Source: Bacteroidota bacterium
GTDB taxonomy: Bacteria; Bacteroidota; Bacteroidia; Bacteroidales; WCHB1-69
Direction: 5' to 3'
DNA: 64,000 nt
Assembly (NCBI GenBank): GCA_023413895.1
Contig: JAEZOU010000053.1
Location: forward strand, 1-64,000
Below, in pieces: positions 8,958 to 17,022 of this stretch. The notes beneath the pieces were generated by a model. The model saw nothing but the letters and a program-made list of their open reading frames with translations. It did not search any database and had not been told where the DNA came from. The translations under genes were made by a program, and so were the position numbers. The first letter of the stretch is position 1. Every line of letters begins with the position of its first letter.

Positions 8958-8988
8958 AAAAGGGGCTGCTTCGGTAGCCCCTTTTTTT
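8958..8988 (+). terminator. Strong Rho-independent terminator
   Basis: A GGGGCTGC/GTAGCCCC stem (8962-8969 with 8974-8981) is closed by a stable TTCG tetraloop and followed by seven T residues. A likely -7 box for the next gene begins directly behind it. Confidence 0.9.
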
Positions 8989-8989
8989 G

Positions 8990-8997
8990 TATTTTTG
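8990..8997 (+). promoter_or_regulatory. Probable -7 box for the 9014 lipoprotein gene
   Basis: TATTTTTG matches TAnnTTTG and lies 17 bp before ATG 9014. The matching -33 region falls inside the upstream terminator hairpin and is not a clear TTTG. The leader would be only about 12 nt. Confidence 0.45.
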
Positions 8998-9013
8998 CCA
9001 AAAAATATTTACA

Positions 9014-9391
9014 ATGAAAAAACTATATTTATTGTTGATAATCGCCCTATTAGTAGGCTGTAAAAGCGCGGAAAAAGTCATTAAGAATGACCCTAGTGGG
9101 GAAACCTTTATGATAAAGACAGGTGAAACATTTGAGGTGCATTTCTTATCGAATGCTTCGCTAGGTACAAAATGGATTTGGAAAAATAAAGAGTCTGTTG
9201 CTATTGTTGATTCTGTAGGTCTTCGTTATGAGCAAAAGGCTCCCGAAGGAATGGTAGGTGCTGCTTCGGATATGTTTTACAAATTTGAAGGGGTAAAACC
9301 AGGAACTGATACGTTAGAGTTTTGGTCATGTCGTGTTTGGGAAAAAGATACTCCTTTGAAAGTGGTTAAGAAGATTGTTAAAGTGAAATAG
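9014..9391 (+). CDS. Chagasin-like (peptidase inhibitor family I42) lipoprotein
   Basis: This is a small lipoprotein of 125 residues with lipobox LLVGC (C16). The mature part resembles chagasin-family inhibitors of papain-like cysteine proteases. SNASLGTKW corresponds to the N-x-T-x-G-x-x-W loop, and the segment DMFYKFEGVKPGTDTLEFWSC to the family's F-x-F-x-A..G...L strand pair. RVWEKD stands where the family has R-P-W. The middle G-rich loop is present as MVGAAS. I start at ATG 9014 because a frame opening at 8987 would run over the -7 box. It would sit on a membrane facing the periplasm or surface and may protect the cell from its own or foreign cysteine proteases. The fit is by motif only, with diverged loops. 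Confidence 0.65.
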   Translation: MKKLYLLLIIALLVGCKSAEKVIKNDPSGETFMIKTGETFEVHFLSNASLGTKWIWKNKESVAIVDSVGLRYEQKAPEGMVGAASDMFYKFEGVKPGTDTLEFWSCRVWEKDTPLKVVKKIVKVK

Positions 9392-9396
9392 CGTCT

Positions 9397-10596
9397 ATGC
9401 ATTTACACGTTGCTATTCCAGCTATTGATGAATTGGGTCATCTACCGATAACATTAGATAATTTGGCTGCACAAAGAGTTGACTATCCTTTTACGGTATA
9501 TGTTTGTGTCAATCAGCCCGAAAGTTGGTGGAAAAATCCTGATAAGATTGATGTGTGTCAGAATAACCAGCAACTGCTAAAATTTATTCAAAACTATCCA
9601 AAACTGCCCGTAGAAATTATTGATAAATCATCGCCGGGAAATGGTTGGAGTGAGAAAAATCATGGCGTAGGTTGGGCAAGAAGAACATTATTTGACCATA
9701 TTTTGTCTGTTGCTACCGCAGAAGATGTAATTGTAAGTTTAGATGCAGATACTTGTGTAGAGCCAGAATATTTACAATCTATAGGTGAAAATTTTGAAAA
9801 TAGAACATTAACAGCAGTTTCTTTGCCGTACTATCACCGCTTGACAGATGATGACGCTGCAAATCGTGCAATTTTGCGTTATGAAATCTATATGCGCAGT
9901 TATCTGATAAACATGTATGGTATTAGTTCCCCCTATAATTTCACAGCAGTGGGTTCTGCTATTGCTGTTCGTGTGGAGGCATTGCGCAAAATAGGTAACA
10001 TAACGCCGATGAAAAGTGGTGAGGATTTCTATCTGTTGCAGAAGTTGCGCAAAATGGCACCTATTTCTAATTGGAATGCGCAAACTGTTTATCCTGCAGC
10101 GCGCTTCTCTGCACGCGTGTATTTCGGTACGGGTCCTGCTATGATAAAGGGAAATGAAGGACATTGGGAAAGTTATCCGATTTATCATCACTCCCTTTTT
10201 TCTTCGATAAAGGATACCTATTTGCAACTTTCGAAGCTTTATACGGAAGATTTTGAAACACCATTTTTGCAATTTTTAAAAGAGCAATATCGTGACGATA
10301 AATTGTGGGTTCCAATTCGGCAAAACTCTAAAACTCTAGAACGTTTTGAACGTGCTTTTCATGAAAAAGCAGATGGACTGCGACTTTTGCAATATTTGAA
10401 AGAGGTTAATCCTACGCAAGGGAAAACAGATTCGGTTGCACTTCGAGAAAATATGATGCACTTTTTTGATGGAGCGATTCCTGATTTTATGCCAGAAAGC
10501 TACGAACTCAGTGACCTAACAACAGAGCAATTGGATATTATTAGAAATATGCTTTTTGAGAAAGAGATGCAATTAAGAAAATGTGAAAATAGTTGA
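9397..10596 (+). CDS. Family 2 (GT-A) glycosyltransferase
   Basis: The 399-residue protein is predicted to transfer a sugar from a nucleotide-sugar donor. The N terminus has the GT-A pattern VAIPAIDELGHLPITLDNL. A metal-binding D-x-D lies in VSLDADT (D116, D118), and the acidic motif SGEDFYLLQKL near 206 is the usual acceptor or base region. There is no membrane segment, so it is cytoplasmic or peripheral. The acceptor is unknown and no other polysaccharide genes surround it. It begins 5 bp after the inhibitor lipoprotein and ends 4 bp before the 10601 gene, so the three are probably one operon with mixed functions. Confidence 0.75.
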   Translation: MHLHVAIPAIDELGHLPITLDNLAAQRVDYPFTVYVCVNQPESWWKNPDKIDVCQNNQQLLKFIQNYPKLPVEIIDKSSPGNGWSEKNHGVGWARRTLFDHILSVATAEDVIVSLDADTCVEPEYLQSIGENFENRTLTAVSLPYYHRLTDDDAANRAILRYEIYMRSYLINMYGISSPYNFTAVGSAIAVRVEALRKIGNITPMKSGEDFYLLQKLRKMAPISNWNAQTVYPAARFSARVYFGTGPAMIKGNEGHWESYPIYHHSLFSSIKDTYLQLSKLYTEDFETPFLQFLKEQYRDDKLWVPIRQNSKTLERFERAFHEKADGLRLLQYLKEVNPTQGKTDSVALRENMMHFFDGAIPDFMPESYELSDLTTEQLDIIRNMLFEKEMQLRKCENS

Positions 10597-10600
10597 TAAT

Positions 10601-11650
10601 ATGCGTGATATAGAAAATATTGATATTGAAAAAATAGTCCTTCATTTGGTTGGGAATAAACAAACGGAAGAAACTTTACGGTTTTCCCACGACCTACTTA
10701 CCTTGAATGAAGAGATGAAAACTATGTTGTTGGGTTATTTTTTAAAGCCCTTTCAAAATGCAGTACATCATCAGTTTACACACCCTGCAGATTTGAGTTT
10801 TAATGTAGTTTATAATTTTGTATCTGAAATCTTTGATGATCCTAACTTATTGTATGATAAATCATTGGCTTTAGCTGAACATCTTTATGAGCAGAGCAAT
10901 CACCCGAAAATTAAGGGAGGAGAATTTTATGTTGTTTATTTTTCGGGTTGCGAATTTGAAGGGGAGTTAGTAGATGCCGTTGGCCTTTTTAAAGCAGAAA
11001 ATAAAGATACCTTTTTGAAAGTTTACCAAAGTGGAGACAATTTTCTATTGCAATCGGAGGCAGGAATCAATATCAATAAGTTAGATAAAGGATGTATAAT
11101 TTATAATGTGGAGAAAGAAGATGGTTTTGTATTGGAAGTTGTAGATAATACTAATCGTTCTTCGGAGGCGCATTTTTGGGTAGGGGATTTCTTGCAGATT
11201 CGTCAGCGAAGGAATGAATATTACAACACTCAGAATACTCTTTCAATGTGTAAGGATTTTGTAATTAATCACTTGCCAGAAGAATTTGAAGTGTCAAAAT
11301 CGGATCAAGTTTCTATGTTGGAGCGTTCGGTAAACTTTTTCAAAGAGAATGACAATTTTGACATGGAGGAGTTCAAACAGGAGGTGATGGTTCAGCCAGA
11401 CATTATTGAAAGTTTTGATGAATTTAAAGAGAGCTATCAGGAGGAGAATGAAGTTCAGATTTCGGAGACCTTTTCCATTTCCGAGCCAGCGGTGAAGAAA
11501 CAGAGTAAGAATTTCCGCAGTGTTATCAAGTTAGATAGTAATTTTCATATTTATGTGCATGGTAATCCTCAGTTGATGAAGCGTGGAGTTGATCCAGAGA
11601 CAGGTATGAACTATTACCAAATCTTTTTCGAGGAGGAGCATTTGAAGTAG
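10601..11650 (+). CDS. Nucleoid-associated protein of the NdpA/YejK family
   Basis: The 349-residue protein matches the 37-kDa nucleoid-associated protein family, whose enterobacterial member YejK binds DNA and influences topology. The N terminus (IENIDIEKIVLHLVGNK) and the middle (KGGEFYVVYFSGCEF, YNVEKEDGFVLEVVD) have the family's layout, including its C-terminal lysine-rich part (KKQSKNFRSVIKLDSNFHIY). A GTG at 10583 would overlap the glycosyltransferase stop; ATG 10601 leaves a 4-bp gap and gives a typical N terminus. DNA binding is inferred from the family. Confidence 0.7.
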   Translation: MRDIENIDIEKIVLHLVGNKQTEETLRFSHDLLTLNEEMKTMLLGYFLKPFQNAVHHQFTHPADLSFNVVYNFVSEIFDDPNLLYDKSLALAEHLYEQSNHPKIKGGEFYVVYFSGCEFEGELVDAVGLFKAENKDTFLKVYQSGDNFLLQSEAGININKLDKGCIIYNVEKEDGFVLEVVDNTNRSSEAHFWVGDFLQIRQRRNEYYNTQNTLSMCKDFVINHLPEEFEVSKSDQVSMLERSVNFFKENDNFDMEEFKQEVMVQPDIIESFDEFKESYQEENEVQISETFSISEPAVKKQSKNFRSVIKLDSNFHIYVHGNPQLMKRGVDPETGMNYYQIFFEEEHLK

Positions 11651-11846
11651 GCATTTGGGAAATGCGTTAGGGATAGCAGCGGTTATGAGCGCCGGCTGAG
11701 AGTTTTTGAACTTAGAGTCTGGAATTTAGAAGTTGGAATTTAGGGGAAAGGAAGAGGTGAGGGAAAGAGGCGCGAAATTTGAGCGGATAGCCCGACGGCG
11801 AGTGGGCGGTTTTGAGGGAAGGAAAGAGCCGGAACGCCCAAATTCT
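11651..11846 (+). other. GC-rich, G-biased non-coding block, possible dispersed repeat
   Basis: About 195 bp between the NdpA-like gene and ferritin stands out from the AT-rich surroundings. It is strongly purine (G and A) rich on the plus strand and opens with a small hairpin GCATTT-GGG-AAATGC (11651-11665). It contains GGAATTTAG twice around 11721-11743, plus short GC-rich inverted pieces such as GGGCG near 11803 with CGCCC near 11835. A 60-codon frame across it (11733-11915) has unnatural composition and I do not accept it as a gene. It could be a dispersed intergenic element or a structured RNA. Confidence 0.4.
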
Positions 11847-11847
11847 A

Positions 11848-11882
11848 AAAAAAGAAAAGCTGCTCGTAAAAAGCAGCTCTTC
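11848..11882 (-). terminator. Rho-independent terminator of ferritin
   Basis: Read on the minus strand, AGCTGCT pairs with AGCAGCT (plus-strand 11858-11864 and 11872-11878). The stem is extended by A-T pairs and followed by a T-rich tail (TTTTCTTTTTTT). Confidence 0.8.
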
Positions 11883-11901
11883 AGTTTTATTTTTAACAAA
11901 A

Positions 11902-12414
11902 TTATTCTTCAGTAGTAGGTGCTGTATAAACGCGTGCAGCTAACTCTTTATCAAACATATACAAGCCGTAGCCATTGTCACCGATAAAGGTAAGAGCATC
12001 GATAAGTTTTTGTGCTGTATCTTCCTCTTCAACTTGTTCAGAAACGAACCAATTGAGCATATTTTGGGTAGCAGCATCAGCAATTTCTACAGAGATAGCA
12101 TAGAGATTATTAATCATAGCAGTAACTTTACGTTCGTGTTCCAAGGTATCCTTGTACGCGTCCAAAAGGGAATTCCATTCGGTTTTTACTTCAGCGATAG
12201 GTGCAAGAATAACACGACCGCCGCGAGATTGGATATAGTTTTTAATTCTCATTGCGTGATCTTGTTCCTCTTTAAATTGGATTTCAAACCAATTAGCGGC
12301 GCCAGACAGACCTTTAGAGTCGCAATAATTTGCCATTGATAGATATAAATATGCGGACCAAAGTTCAGCATTAATTTGCTCGTTTAGAGCTTTTTCCATT
12401 CTTTCGTTTAACAT
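11902..12414 (-). CDS. ftnA: Bacterial non-haem ferritin
   Basis: This is an iron-storage ferritin that forms a 24-subunit cage and oxidises Fe(II). The 170-residue protein is all-helical. It carries ferroxidase-type residues in LNEQINAELWSAY (E17 region) and FKEEQDHAMRI, the E-x-x-H pair. It continues with LEHERKVT in the third helix and SEQVEEED in the fourth, as in FtnA. It is monocistronic, with its own terminator. Its promoter region contains a perfect palindrome over the -7 box, suggesting control by iron or oxidative stress; this is inference. Confidence 0.93.
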   Translation of the reverse strand: MLNERMEKALNEQINAELWSAYLYLSMANYCDSKGLSGAANWFEIQFKEEQDHAMRIKNYIQSRGGRVILAPIAEVKTEWNSLLDAYKDTLEHERKVTAMINNLYAISVEIADAATQNMLNWFVSEQVEEEDTAQKLIDALTFIGDNGYGLYMFDKELAARVYTAPTTEE

Positions 12415-12459
12415 AGCGTTTTAATTTTGGGGTTTAAAAATGAAATGAATTTTAAATTG

Positions 12460-12483
12460 CAAATGTATATAAAATATACATTT
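12460..12483 (-). promoter_or_regulatory. Ferritin promoter -7 box with overlapping palindrome
   Basis: On the minus strand TACATTTG (12467-12460) matches TAnnTTTG, placing the start near 12455. A perfect inverted repeat, AAATGTATAT-AAA-ATATACATTT (12461-12483), covers the -7 box and extends upstream. It has 10-bp arms and a 3-bp spacer, the geometry of a dimeric repressor site. Confidence 0.55.
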
Positions 12484-12504
12484 TGTCGGCGAAAAAAGTT
12501 CATT

Positions 12505-14109
12505 TTATAAGATAAAATCTGTATTTAAGAAATTGGACTCATTATTTTTAACGATTTTCGTAATGATTTTGTCGTTGGAATCATTCTTTTTTGCGGCAAC
12601 AAGAGTTCGGATTGAGAAAACGCGGAGAGCGTCGGAGACGGAAAGTGTTCCTTCAGCAGAATCTTTTCTGCCAGTGAAAGGGAAAGTATCGGGGCCTCTT
12701 TGGCACTGTGAGTTAATATTAACGCGGCACACCTGATTGACTAGAGTGTCGATTAAAGTTGCCAACTCTTGGGAATTGTTTCCGAACAGAGATGCTTGTT
12801 GGCCATAGTTTGAGTTAACCACATAATCCATTGCTTCTTCGATATTTTCATATCTTACCACAGGTACGATAGGCCCGAATTGCTCAATGGTGTATATTTC
12901 CATATTAGGAGTTACCTTGTCGAGAAGAATTGGGGCGAAGAGTGTATCTGTAACAATTCCTCCATTTTTATTAGCTATTTTTGCGCCTTTTTTTACAGCA
13001 TCTTCTACTAAGGCTTGCATAGCTTGCGTTTTCCCCTCTTCTGGAAGAGGTGTAATGGAAACATTTTCTTCCCACGGAACGCCGACTTTAAGCGCATCAA
13101 TCATAGAGGCCATTTTTGCGACAAATTGGTCTGCAATGCTATTGTGAACAAAGATAATTTTCAAAGCGGTACAACGTTGACCATTGAACGATAGTGCACC
13201 CAAGGTACACTCTTTTACGGCCATATCGATATTGGCATTTTTGAGTACGATAGCAGGATTTTTTGCGTCGAGGCCGAGCACACATTTGAGGCGATGCAGG
13301 TGAGGATGTTTACGCTTAAGAACATCAGCAACGCGGCTTGAACCGATAAATGCTAAAACATTGACCAATCCAGACATCATAATTGGGGTAATAACCGTTT
13401 GTCCGCGGCCGTAAACCGTATTAACGACTCCTCTTGGGAATGCTTTTTGGAATGCTTTTAGTAGTGGGGCATAGAGAAGAACACCTAATTTAGGAGGTTT
13501 TACCACCACTGTATTTCCCATAATGAGTGCAGGAATAAGTGTTGTAAATGTTTCATTAAGTGGATAGTTGAAAGGTCCCATGCAGAGTACAACACCGAGA
13601 GGAGCTCTTCGGATTTGTGCTACAATTCCTTGTTCGATAGAAAATCGGGATGAGATTCTATCTAAATCTTTCAGGGCTTCCATAGTATCGTTGATATAGT
13701 CGATGGTACGATCGAACTCTTTACAGGAATCGTTGTACGACTTTCCAATTTCCCACATTAGAAGTTTTACTACAATTTCACGTTCCTCTTTCATCAGTGA
13801 GACGAAATGTTTTACGCAGTCAATTCTTTGCTCAACAGTCATTCGGGGCCACTCTCCGCGTCCGTTATCGTAAGCATTTACAGCGGCTTTTAGTGTTTCG
13901 AGAGCAGCAGTTTCATCCATTAGCGGATGGCTACCCATAAATTTGTTGTATTGGGAATCTGTTTTTATTGCAATAGGGGAGAAGACAGAATTAAGTTCGC
14001 CTTTCCATTGGCGAATTTCGCCATCAACTAAATACTCCTTTTGAATGTAAGGTATAGAAAGAGTTGCAAATTCGGGAATATTTTCTTGGGTTACAGAGCA
14101 GATATTCAT
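12505..14109 (-). CDS. gapN: NADP-dependent (non-phosphorylating) glyceraldehyde-3-phosphate dehydrogenase, ALDH superfamily
   Basis: The predicted reaction is oxidation of glyceraldehyde 3-phosphate directly to 3-phosphoglycerate, yielding NADPH without ATP. The 534-residue protein has the ALDH cofactor segment MGPFNYPLNETFTTL and the cofactor-binding KPPK. The catalytic cysteine is in FNGQRCTALK (C313), where the R-C-T-A context is typical of GapN rather than general aldehyde dehydrogenases. The segment RGPDTFPFTGRKDSAEG near the C terminus also resembles GapN. The open frame extends upstream to 14235, but that part overlaps the preceding gene. I choose ATG 14109, one base after that gene's stop, so the two are translationally close. 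Substrate assignment is by similarity only. Confidence 0.75.
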   Translation of the reverse strand: MNICSVTQENIPEFATLSIPYIQKEYLVDGEIRQWKGELNSVFSPIAIKTDSQYNKFMGSHPLMDETAALETLKAAVNAYDNGRGEWPRMTVEQRIDCVKHFVSLMKEEREIVVKLLMWEIGKSYNDSCKEFDRTIDYINDTMEALKDLDRISSRFSIEQGIVAQIRRAPLGVVLCMGPFNYPLNETFTTLIPALIMGNTVVVKPPKLGVLLYAPLLKAFQKAFPRGVVNTVYGRGQTVITPIMMSGLVNVLAFIGSSRVADVLKRKHPHLHRLKCVLGLDAKNPAIVLKNANIDMAVKECTLGALSFNGQRCTALKIIFVHNSIADQFVAKMASMIDALKVGVPWEENVSITPLPEEGKTQAMQALVEDAVKKGAKIANKNGGIVTDTLFAPILLDKVTPNMEIYTIEQFGPIVPVVRYENIEEAMDYVVNSNYGQQASLFGNNSQELATLIDTLVNQVCRVNINSQCQRGPDTFPFTGRKDSAEGTLSVSDALRVFSIRTLVAAKKNDSNDKIITKIVKNNESNFLNTDFIL

Positions 14110-14110
14110 A

Positions 14111-14983
14111 TTATTCTTTAATAGTGTCGAAATTTTTGCCGAAAACATTGCTTGTTTTAGCCACAGTAACGAAGGCATTTTTGTCAATCCTTTTGATAAT
14201 TCGGGTAATTTGAGCTTTATCATTGCGGTGAGCAATAATAAGCAGAATATCGGAATCCTCTTTTGTATAGGAGCCGTAACCTCTTAAGAAACTAGCGCCG
14301 CGTTTCAGTTCTTTGCTAATCTCGTCGGCAATCTCCTGATTTTTTTTGGAGAAAACCATAAACTGGAATGTTTGTCGGTATCCATCAATCACGATATCGG
14401 ATACATATATATATACGAACATCACGACAAAACTATATACCAATCTTTCCACAGAGCCGACGATAAAGTAAGAAGAGCCGATAATGAAGAAATTGGCAAA
14501 AAGAGTAACTCTACCGTATGAGATATTCCGATATTTTCCTATCATCATAGCGATGATGTCAGTGCCGCCAGTATTTCCGCCATAATTGATAGCGATTCCC
14601 ACGCCGATAGCTGCCAATACAGCACCCAAAATTGCTGACATAAAAAGGTCATCAACCAGAGGTTCTTTGATAAACATTTGACCTACGCCAAAGAAAAGCG
14701 ACAGCATAATAGTACAAAGGACAGTGTTGATACAGAATTTTGGGCCAAGCACTTTCCAAGCGATGGCAATAAGAGTGATGTTAAGAACGAAAGTTGATAG
14801 GGCTACTGGAACGGATGAATTGGCAAAATAGATAAGGGCTGCGATACCCTGAACACCTCCAGAAAGCATTTGATTTGGGATGAGGAAAGCGCACCATCCA
14901 AATGCAAAAATTGCCAAACCTATGCAAATCATTGCATAATTTTTGAGAAGAACTGCGGGAGATTCGGTAAAAATCTTATTCAT
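14111..14983 (-). CDS. YitT-family membrane protein (DUF161 plus DUF2179)
   Basis: This 290-residue integral membrane protein has five to six hydrophobic segments between about 15 and 190. They include the conserved GGVQGIAALIYF and NYGGNTGGTDIIAMM motifs of the family. A cytoplasmic C-terminal domain of about 80 residues (DUF2179) has the core ELKRGASFLRGYGSYT. The transport substrate is unknown for most members. It is the first gene of a two-gene unit with gapN. I see no strong -7 box directly upstream; the best candidate on the minus strand (TACTTTAC near 15046) is poor. Confidence 0.88.
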   Translation of the reverse strand: MNKIFTESPAVLLKNYAMICIGLAIFAFGWCAFLIPNQMLSGGVQGIAALIYFANSSVPVALSTFVLNITLIAIAWKVLGPKFCINTVLCTIMLSLFFGVGQMFIKEPLVDDLFMSAILGAVLAAIGVGIAINYGGNTGGTDIIAMMIGKYRNISYGRVTLFANFFIIGSSYFIVGSVERLVYSFVVMFVYIYVSDIVIDGYRQTFQFMVFSKKNQEIADEISKELKRGASFLRGYGSYTKEDSDILLIIAHRNDKAQITRIIKRIDKNAFVTVAKTSNVFGKNFDTIKE

Positions 14984-15111
14984 AACTGTAATTTTATTGA
15001 TATTTTTCTTCTTTTTTTCTTCTTAGAATAAACGTAAAGTATTGATAATTAGTATGATTTTGTTATTGGCTAAAAATCTTATGCAAAAAAACAATTTTTT
15101 TTTGAATTTTG

Positions 15112-15141
15112 TTGCGCATATTGAAAAAAAATGTATTTTTG
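15112..15141 (+). promoter_or_regulatory. Promoter of tRNA-Asn
   Basis: The -33 TTG (15112-15114), a 19-bp spacer and the -7 TATTTTTG (15134-15141) fit the consensus. The start falls near 15146, about 17 nt before the mature tRNA. Confidence 0.75.
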
Positions 15142-15162
15142 CACCCGTCAAAACAACAACAC

Positions 15163-15236
15163 TCCTCCTTAGCTCAGTTGGTTAGAGCATCTGACTGTTA
15201 ATCAGAGGGTCCTAGGTTCAAGTCCTAGAGGGGGAG
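15163..15236 (+). tRNA. tRNA-Asn (anticodon GTT)
   Basis: The 74-nt cloverleaf has acceptor TCCTCCT/AGGGGGA (15163-15169 with 15229-15235) and discriminator G236. The D arm is GCTC...GAGC. The anticodon stem is TCTGA/TCAGA with loop CTGTTAA (GTT at 15197-15199), and the T arm is CTAGG-TTCAAGT-CCTAG. No CCA is encoded. Confidence 0.96.
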
Positions 15237-15238
15237 CA

Positions 15239-15274
15239 AAAAAAAGGAACTGCACAAGTAGTTCCTTTTTTTTT
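15239..15274 (+). terminator. Rho-independent terminator of tRNA-Asn
   Basis: GGAACT (15246-15251) pairs with AGTTCC (15260-15265). The stem is extended by A-T pairs and followed by nine T residues. Confidence 0.88.
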
Positions 15275-15488
15275 TGCCAAGTTTGAGCATTGATTCTTTT
15301 CTAACTTTTTTGGATTCAGATTTAGAAATAGGGTAAATTTTTCTATTCATACCTTATAATTCTTTTTTTTACTTGCAAAGAATGTGTTTTTCAAATGATA
15401 TTCTAATATCAATAATTCCTTGATCTGTAAAAAGGAATAAGAATGATGGGTCCTCAAATTTAATAGGAAATATTTTCCTTGATATTGA
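15275..15488 (+). other. Non-coding stretch before prfA with two small hairpins
   Basis: No gene is seen between the tRNA-Asn terminator and the prfA promoter. Two perfect short inverted repeats lie upstream of the promoter: ATTCCTT/AAGGAAT (15415-15421 and 15432-15438) and AGGAAA-TAT-TTTCCT (15465-15479). They could be regulator sites or remnants of a terminator. Otherwise the sequence is plain AT-rich. Confidence 0.4.
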
Positions 15489-15520
15489 TTTGCAAATCAC
15501 GAATTTTTTTCATAGTTTTG
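15489..15520 (+). promoter_or_regulatory. Promoter of prfA
   Basis: This is a full consensus match: TTTG at 15489-15492, a 20-bp spacer, and TAGTTTTG at 15513-15520. Transcription starts near 15525, leaving a leader of about 20 nt. Confidence 0.8.
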
Positions 15521-15544
15521 CAAACTTAAAATTTAGTATAATAG

Positions 15545-16630
15545 ATGAATAATTTACTCGAAAAACTAGAGGCAATCTACAAGAAGTGGTTAGACATTAG
15601 CGAGGAGGTTGCACAACCAGATGTGATGTCGGATATGAAACGCTATATCCGTCTAAATAAGGAATATAAGGACCTTATGCCCATTGTAGAGGCGTATAAG
15701 GAGTATAAGAATGTAATTGATAATATTGCGAATGCTAAGGAGATTTTGGCAACCGAAAAGGATGAGGATTTCCGCGAGATGGCAAAGGCAGAATTGGATA
15801 CTTTTACCGAACGCCGCGATACTTTAGAGGATGAAATCCGTTTGTTGCTACTCCCTTCTGATCCGCAAGATAGCAAAAATGCCCAAGTGGAGATTCGTGC
15901 GGGAACTGGTGGCGATGAAGCCAGTATCTTTGCCGGAGACCTTTTCCGTATGTATCAACACTTTGTAGATAAAAATGGCTGGAAGATTGAGGTGCTCTCC
16001 TCTACAGAAGGCACGGTGGGCGGTTTTAAGGAAATCGTGTTTGAAATTATCGGTAATGGTGTCTATGGTTTGATGAAGTATGAGTCGGGAGTTCATCGTG
16101 TACAACGTGTGCCTCAAACCGAATCTCAAGGTCGCGTACACACTTCGGCAGCTTCCGTGGTGGTGCTCCCCGAAGCCGATGAATTCGACGTAGAATTGAA
16201 ACAGTCCGATATTCGCAAGGATACCTATTGTTCCTCTGGTCCTGGTGGTCAATCGGTAAATACTACCTATTCCGCAGTTCGTCTAACCCACATTCCAACG
16301 GGTATTGTGGTGGCAATTCAAGATGAGAAATCACAACTTAAAAACTTAGATAAAGCGATGCGCGTGTTAAGAACTCGTCTTTTCGAGATGGAGTACAAAA
16401 AATATCTCGATGAGGTTGCTTCTAAGCGTAAAACTATGGTATCAACGGGCGATCGCTCCGCTAAGATTAGAACTTATAATTACCCGCAAAATCGTGTAAC
16501 AGATCATCGTATCAATCTGACAATGTATAACTTAGTTGGATTTATGGATGGCGATATTCAAGAAACTATCGAGGCATTGCAAGTAGCAGAAAATGCTGAA
16601 CGATTGAAAGAGGGTATGCCAGAAGAGTAA
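15545..16630 (+). CDS. prfA: Peptide chain release factor 1
   Basis: RF1 recognises UAA and UAG in the ribosomal A site and triggers peptide release. The 361-residue protein has the usual four-domain layout. The codon-reading P-x-T tripeptide is seen as PQT in RVPQTESQGRVHTS. The catalytic GGQ loop is at residues 234-236 (GPGGQSVNTTYS), with the glutamine that is normally methylated. The C terminus is normal. Starting from its own consensus promoter, the unit probably continues into trxA and the POT transporter, each separated by about 40 bp. Confidence 0.97.
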   Translation: MNNLLEKLEAIYKKWLDISEEVAQPDVMSDMKRYIRLNKEYKDLMPIVEAYKEYKNVIDNIANAKEILATEKDEDFREMAKAELDTFTERRDTLEDEIRLLLLPSDPQDSKNAQVEIRAGTGGDEASIFAGDLFRMYQHFVDKNGWKIEVLSSTEGTVGGFKEIVFEIIGNGVYGLMKYESGVHRVQRVPQTESQGRVHTSAASVVVLPEADEFDVELKQSDIRKDTYCSSGPGGQSVNTTYSAVRLTHIPTGIVVAIQDEKSQLKNLDKAMRVLRTRLFEMEYKKYLDEVASKRKTMVSTGDRSAKIRTYNYPQNRVTDHRINLTMYNLVGFMDGDIQETIEALQVAENAERLKEGMPEE

Positions 16631-16666
16631 GAATGAATTATTATTAACCTATAAAAAAAGAAAATT

Positions 16667-16981
16667 ATGGCATTAGCAATTACAACAGAAAATTTCCCAA
16701 CTTTGTCTGCAAGCGGACAATTGGTAGTAATCGATTTTTGGGCTCCTTGGTGTGGACCTTGCCGCCAAATTGCCCCTATCGTTGAAGAGGTGGCTGCCGA
16801 ATATGAAGGCAAAGCTATCATTGGAAAATGTGATACAGATGAAAATAATGACTTGGCAGTAGATTTCGGCGTTATGAACATCCCTATGATCGTTTTCCTT
16901 AAAAATGGCGAACTCTTAGACACTCACGTAGGTGTGATCAAAAAAGAGGAACTTGTGAAAAAAGTGGAAACCTATTTATAA
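16667..16981 (+). CDS. trxA: Thioredoxin
   Basis: This is a 104-residue cytoplasmic thioredoxin. The active site W-C-G-P-C is at residues 28-32 in DFWAPWCGPCRQ. The family's cis-proline segment (NIPMIVFLKNGE) and C-terminal helix are present, and there is no signal peptide. It lies between prfA and the POT transporter on the same strand. Confidence 0.95.
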   Translation: MALAITTENFPTLSASGQLVVIDFWAPWCGPCRQIAPIVEEVAAEYEGKAIIGKCDTDENNDLAVDFGVMNIPMIVFLKNGELLDTHVGVIKKEELVKKVETYL

Positions 16982-17022
16982 TTAATCGAGTATAATCATT
17001 TATTAATCAAAACAATATAATT

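Noticed and set aside
11733..11915. 60-codon open frame across the GC-rich block
   Set aside because: Extreme Arg/Glu/Lys bias, no ribosome site or promoter, and it runs into the ferritin terminator and the end of ferritin; best explained by GC-rich sequence lacking stop codons.
14110..14235. 42-residue N-terminal extension of the GapN frame
   Set aside because: It lies inside the YitT-type gene in another frame; ATG 14109 gives a standard ALDH start directly after that gene's stop.
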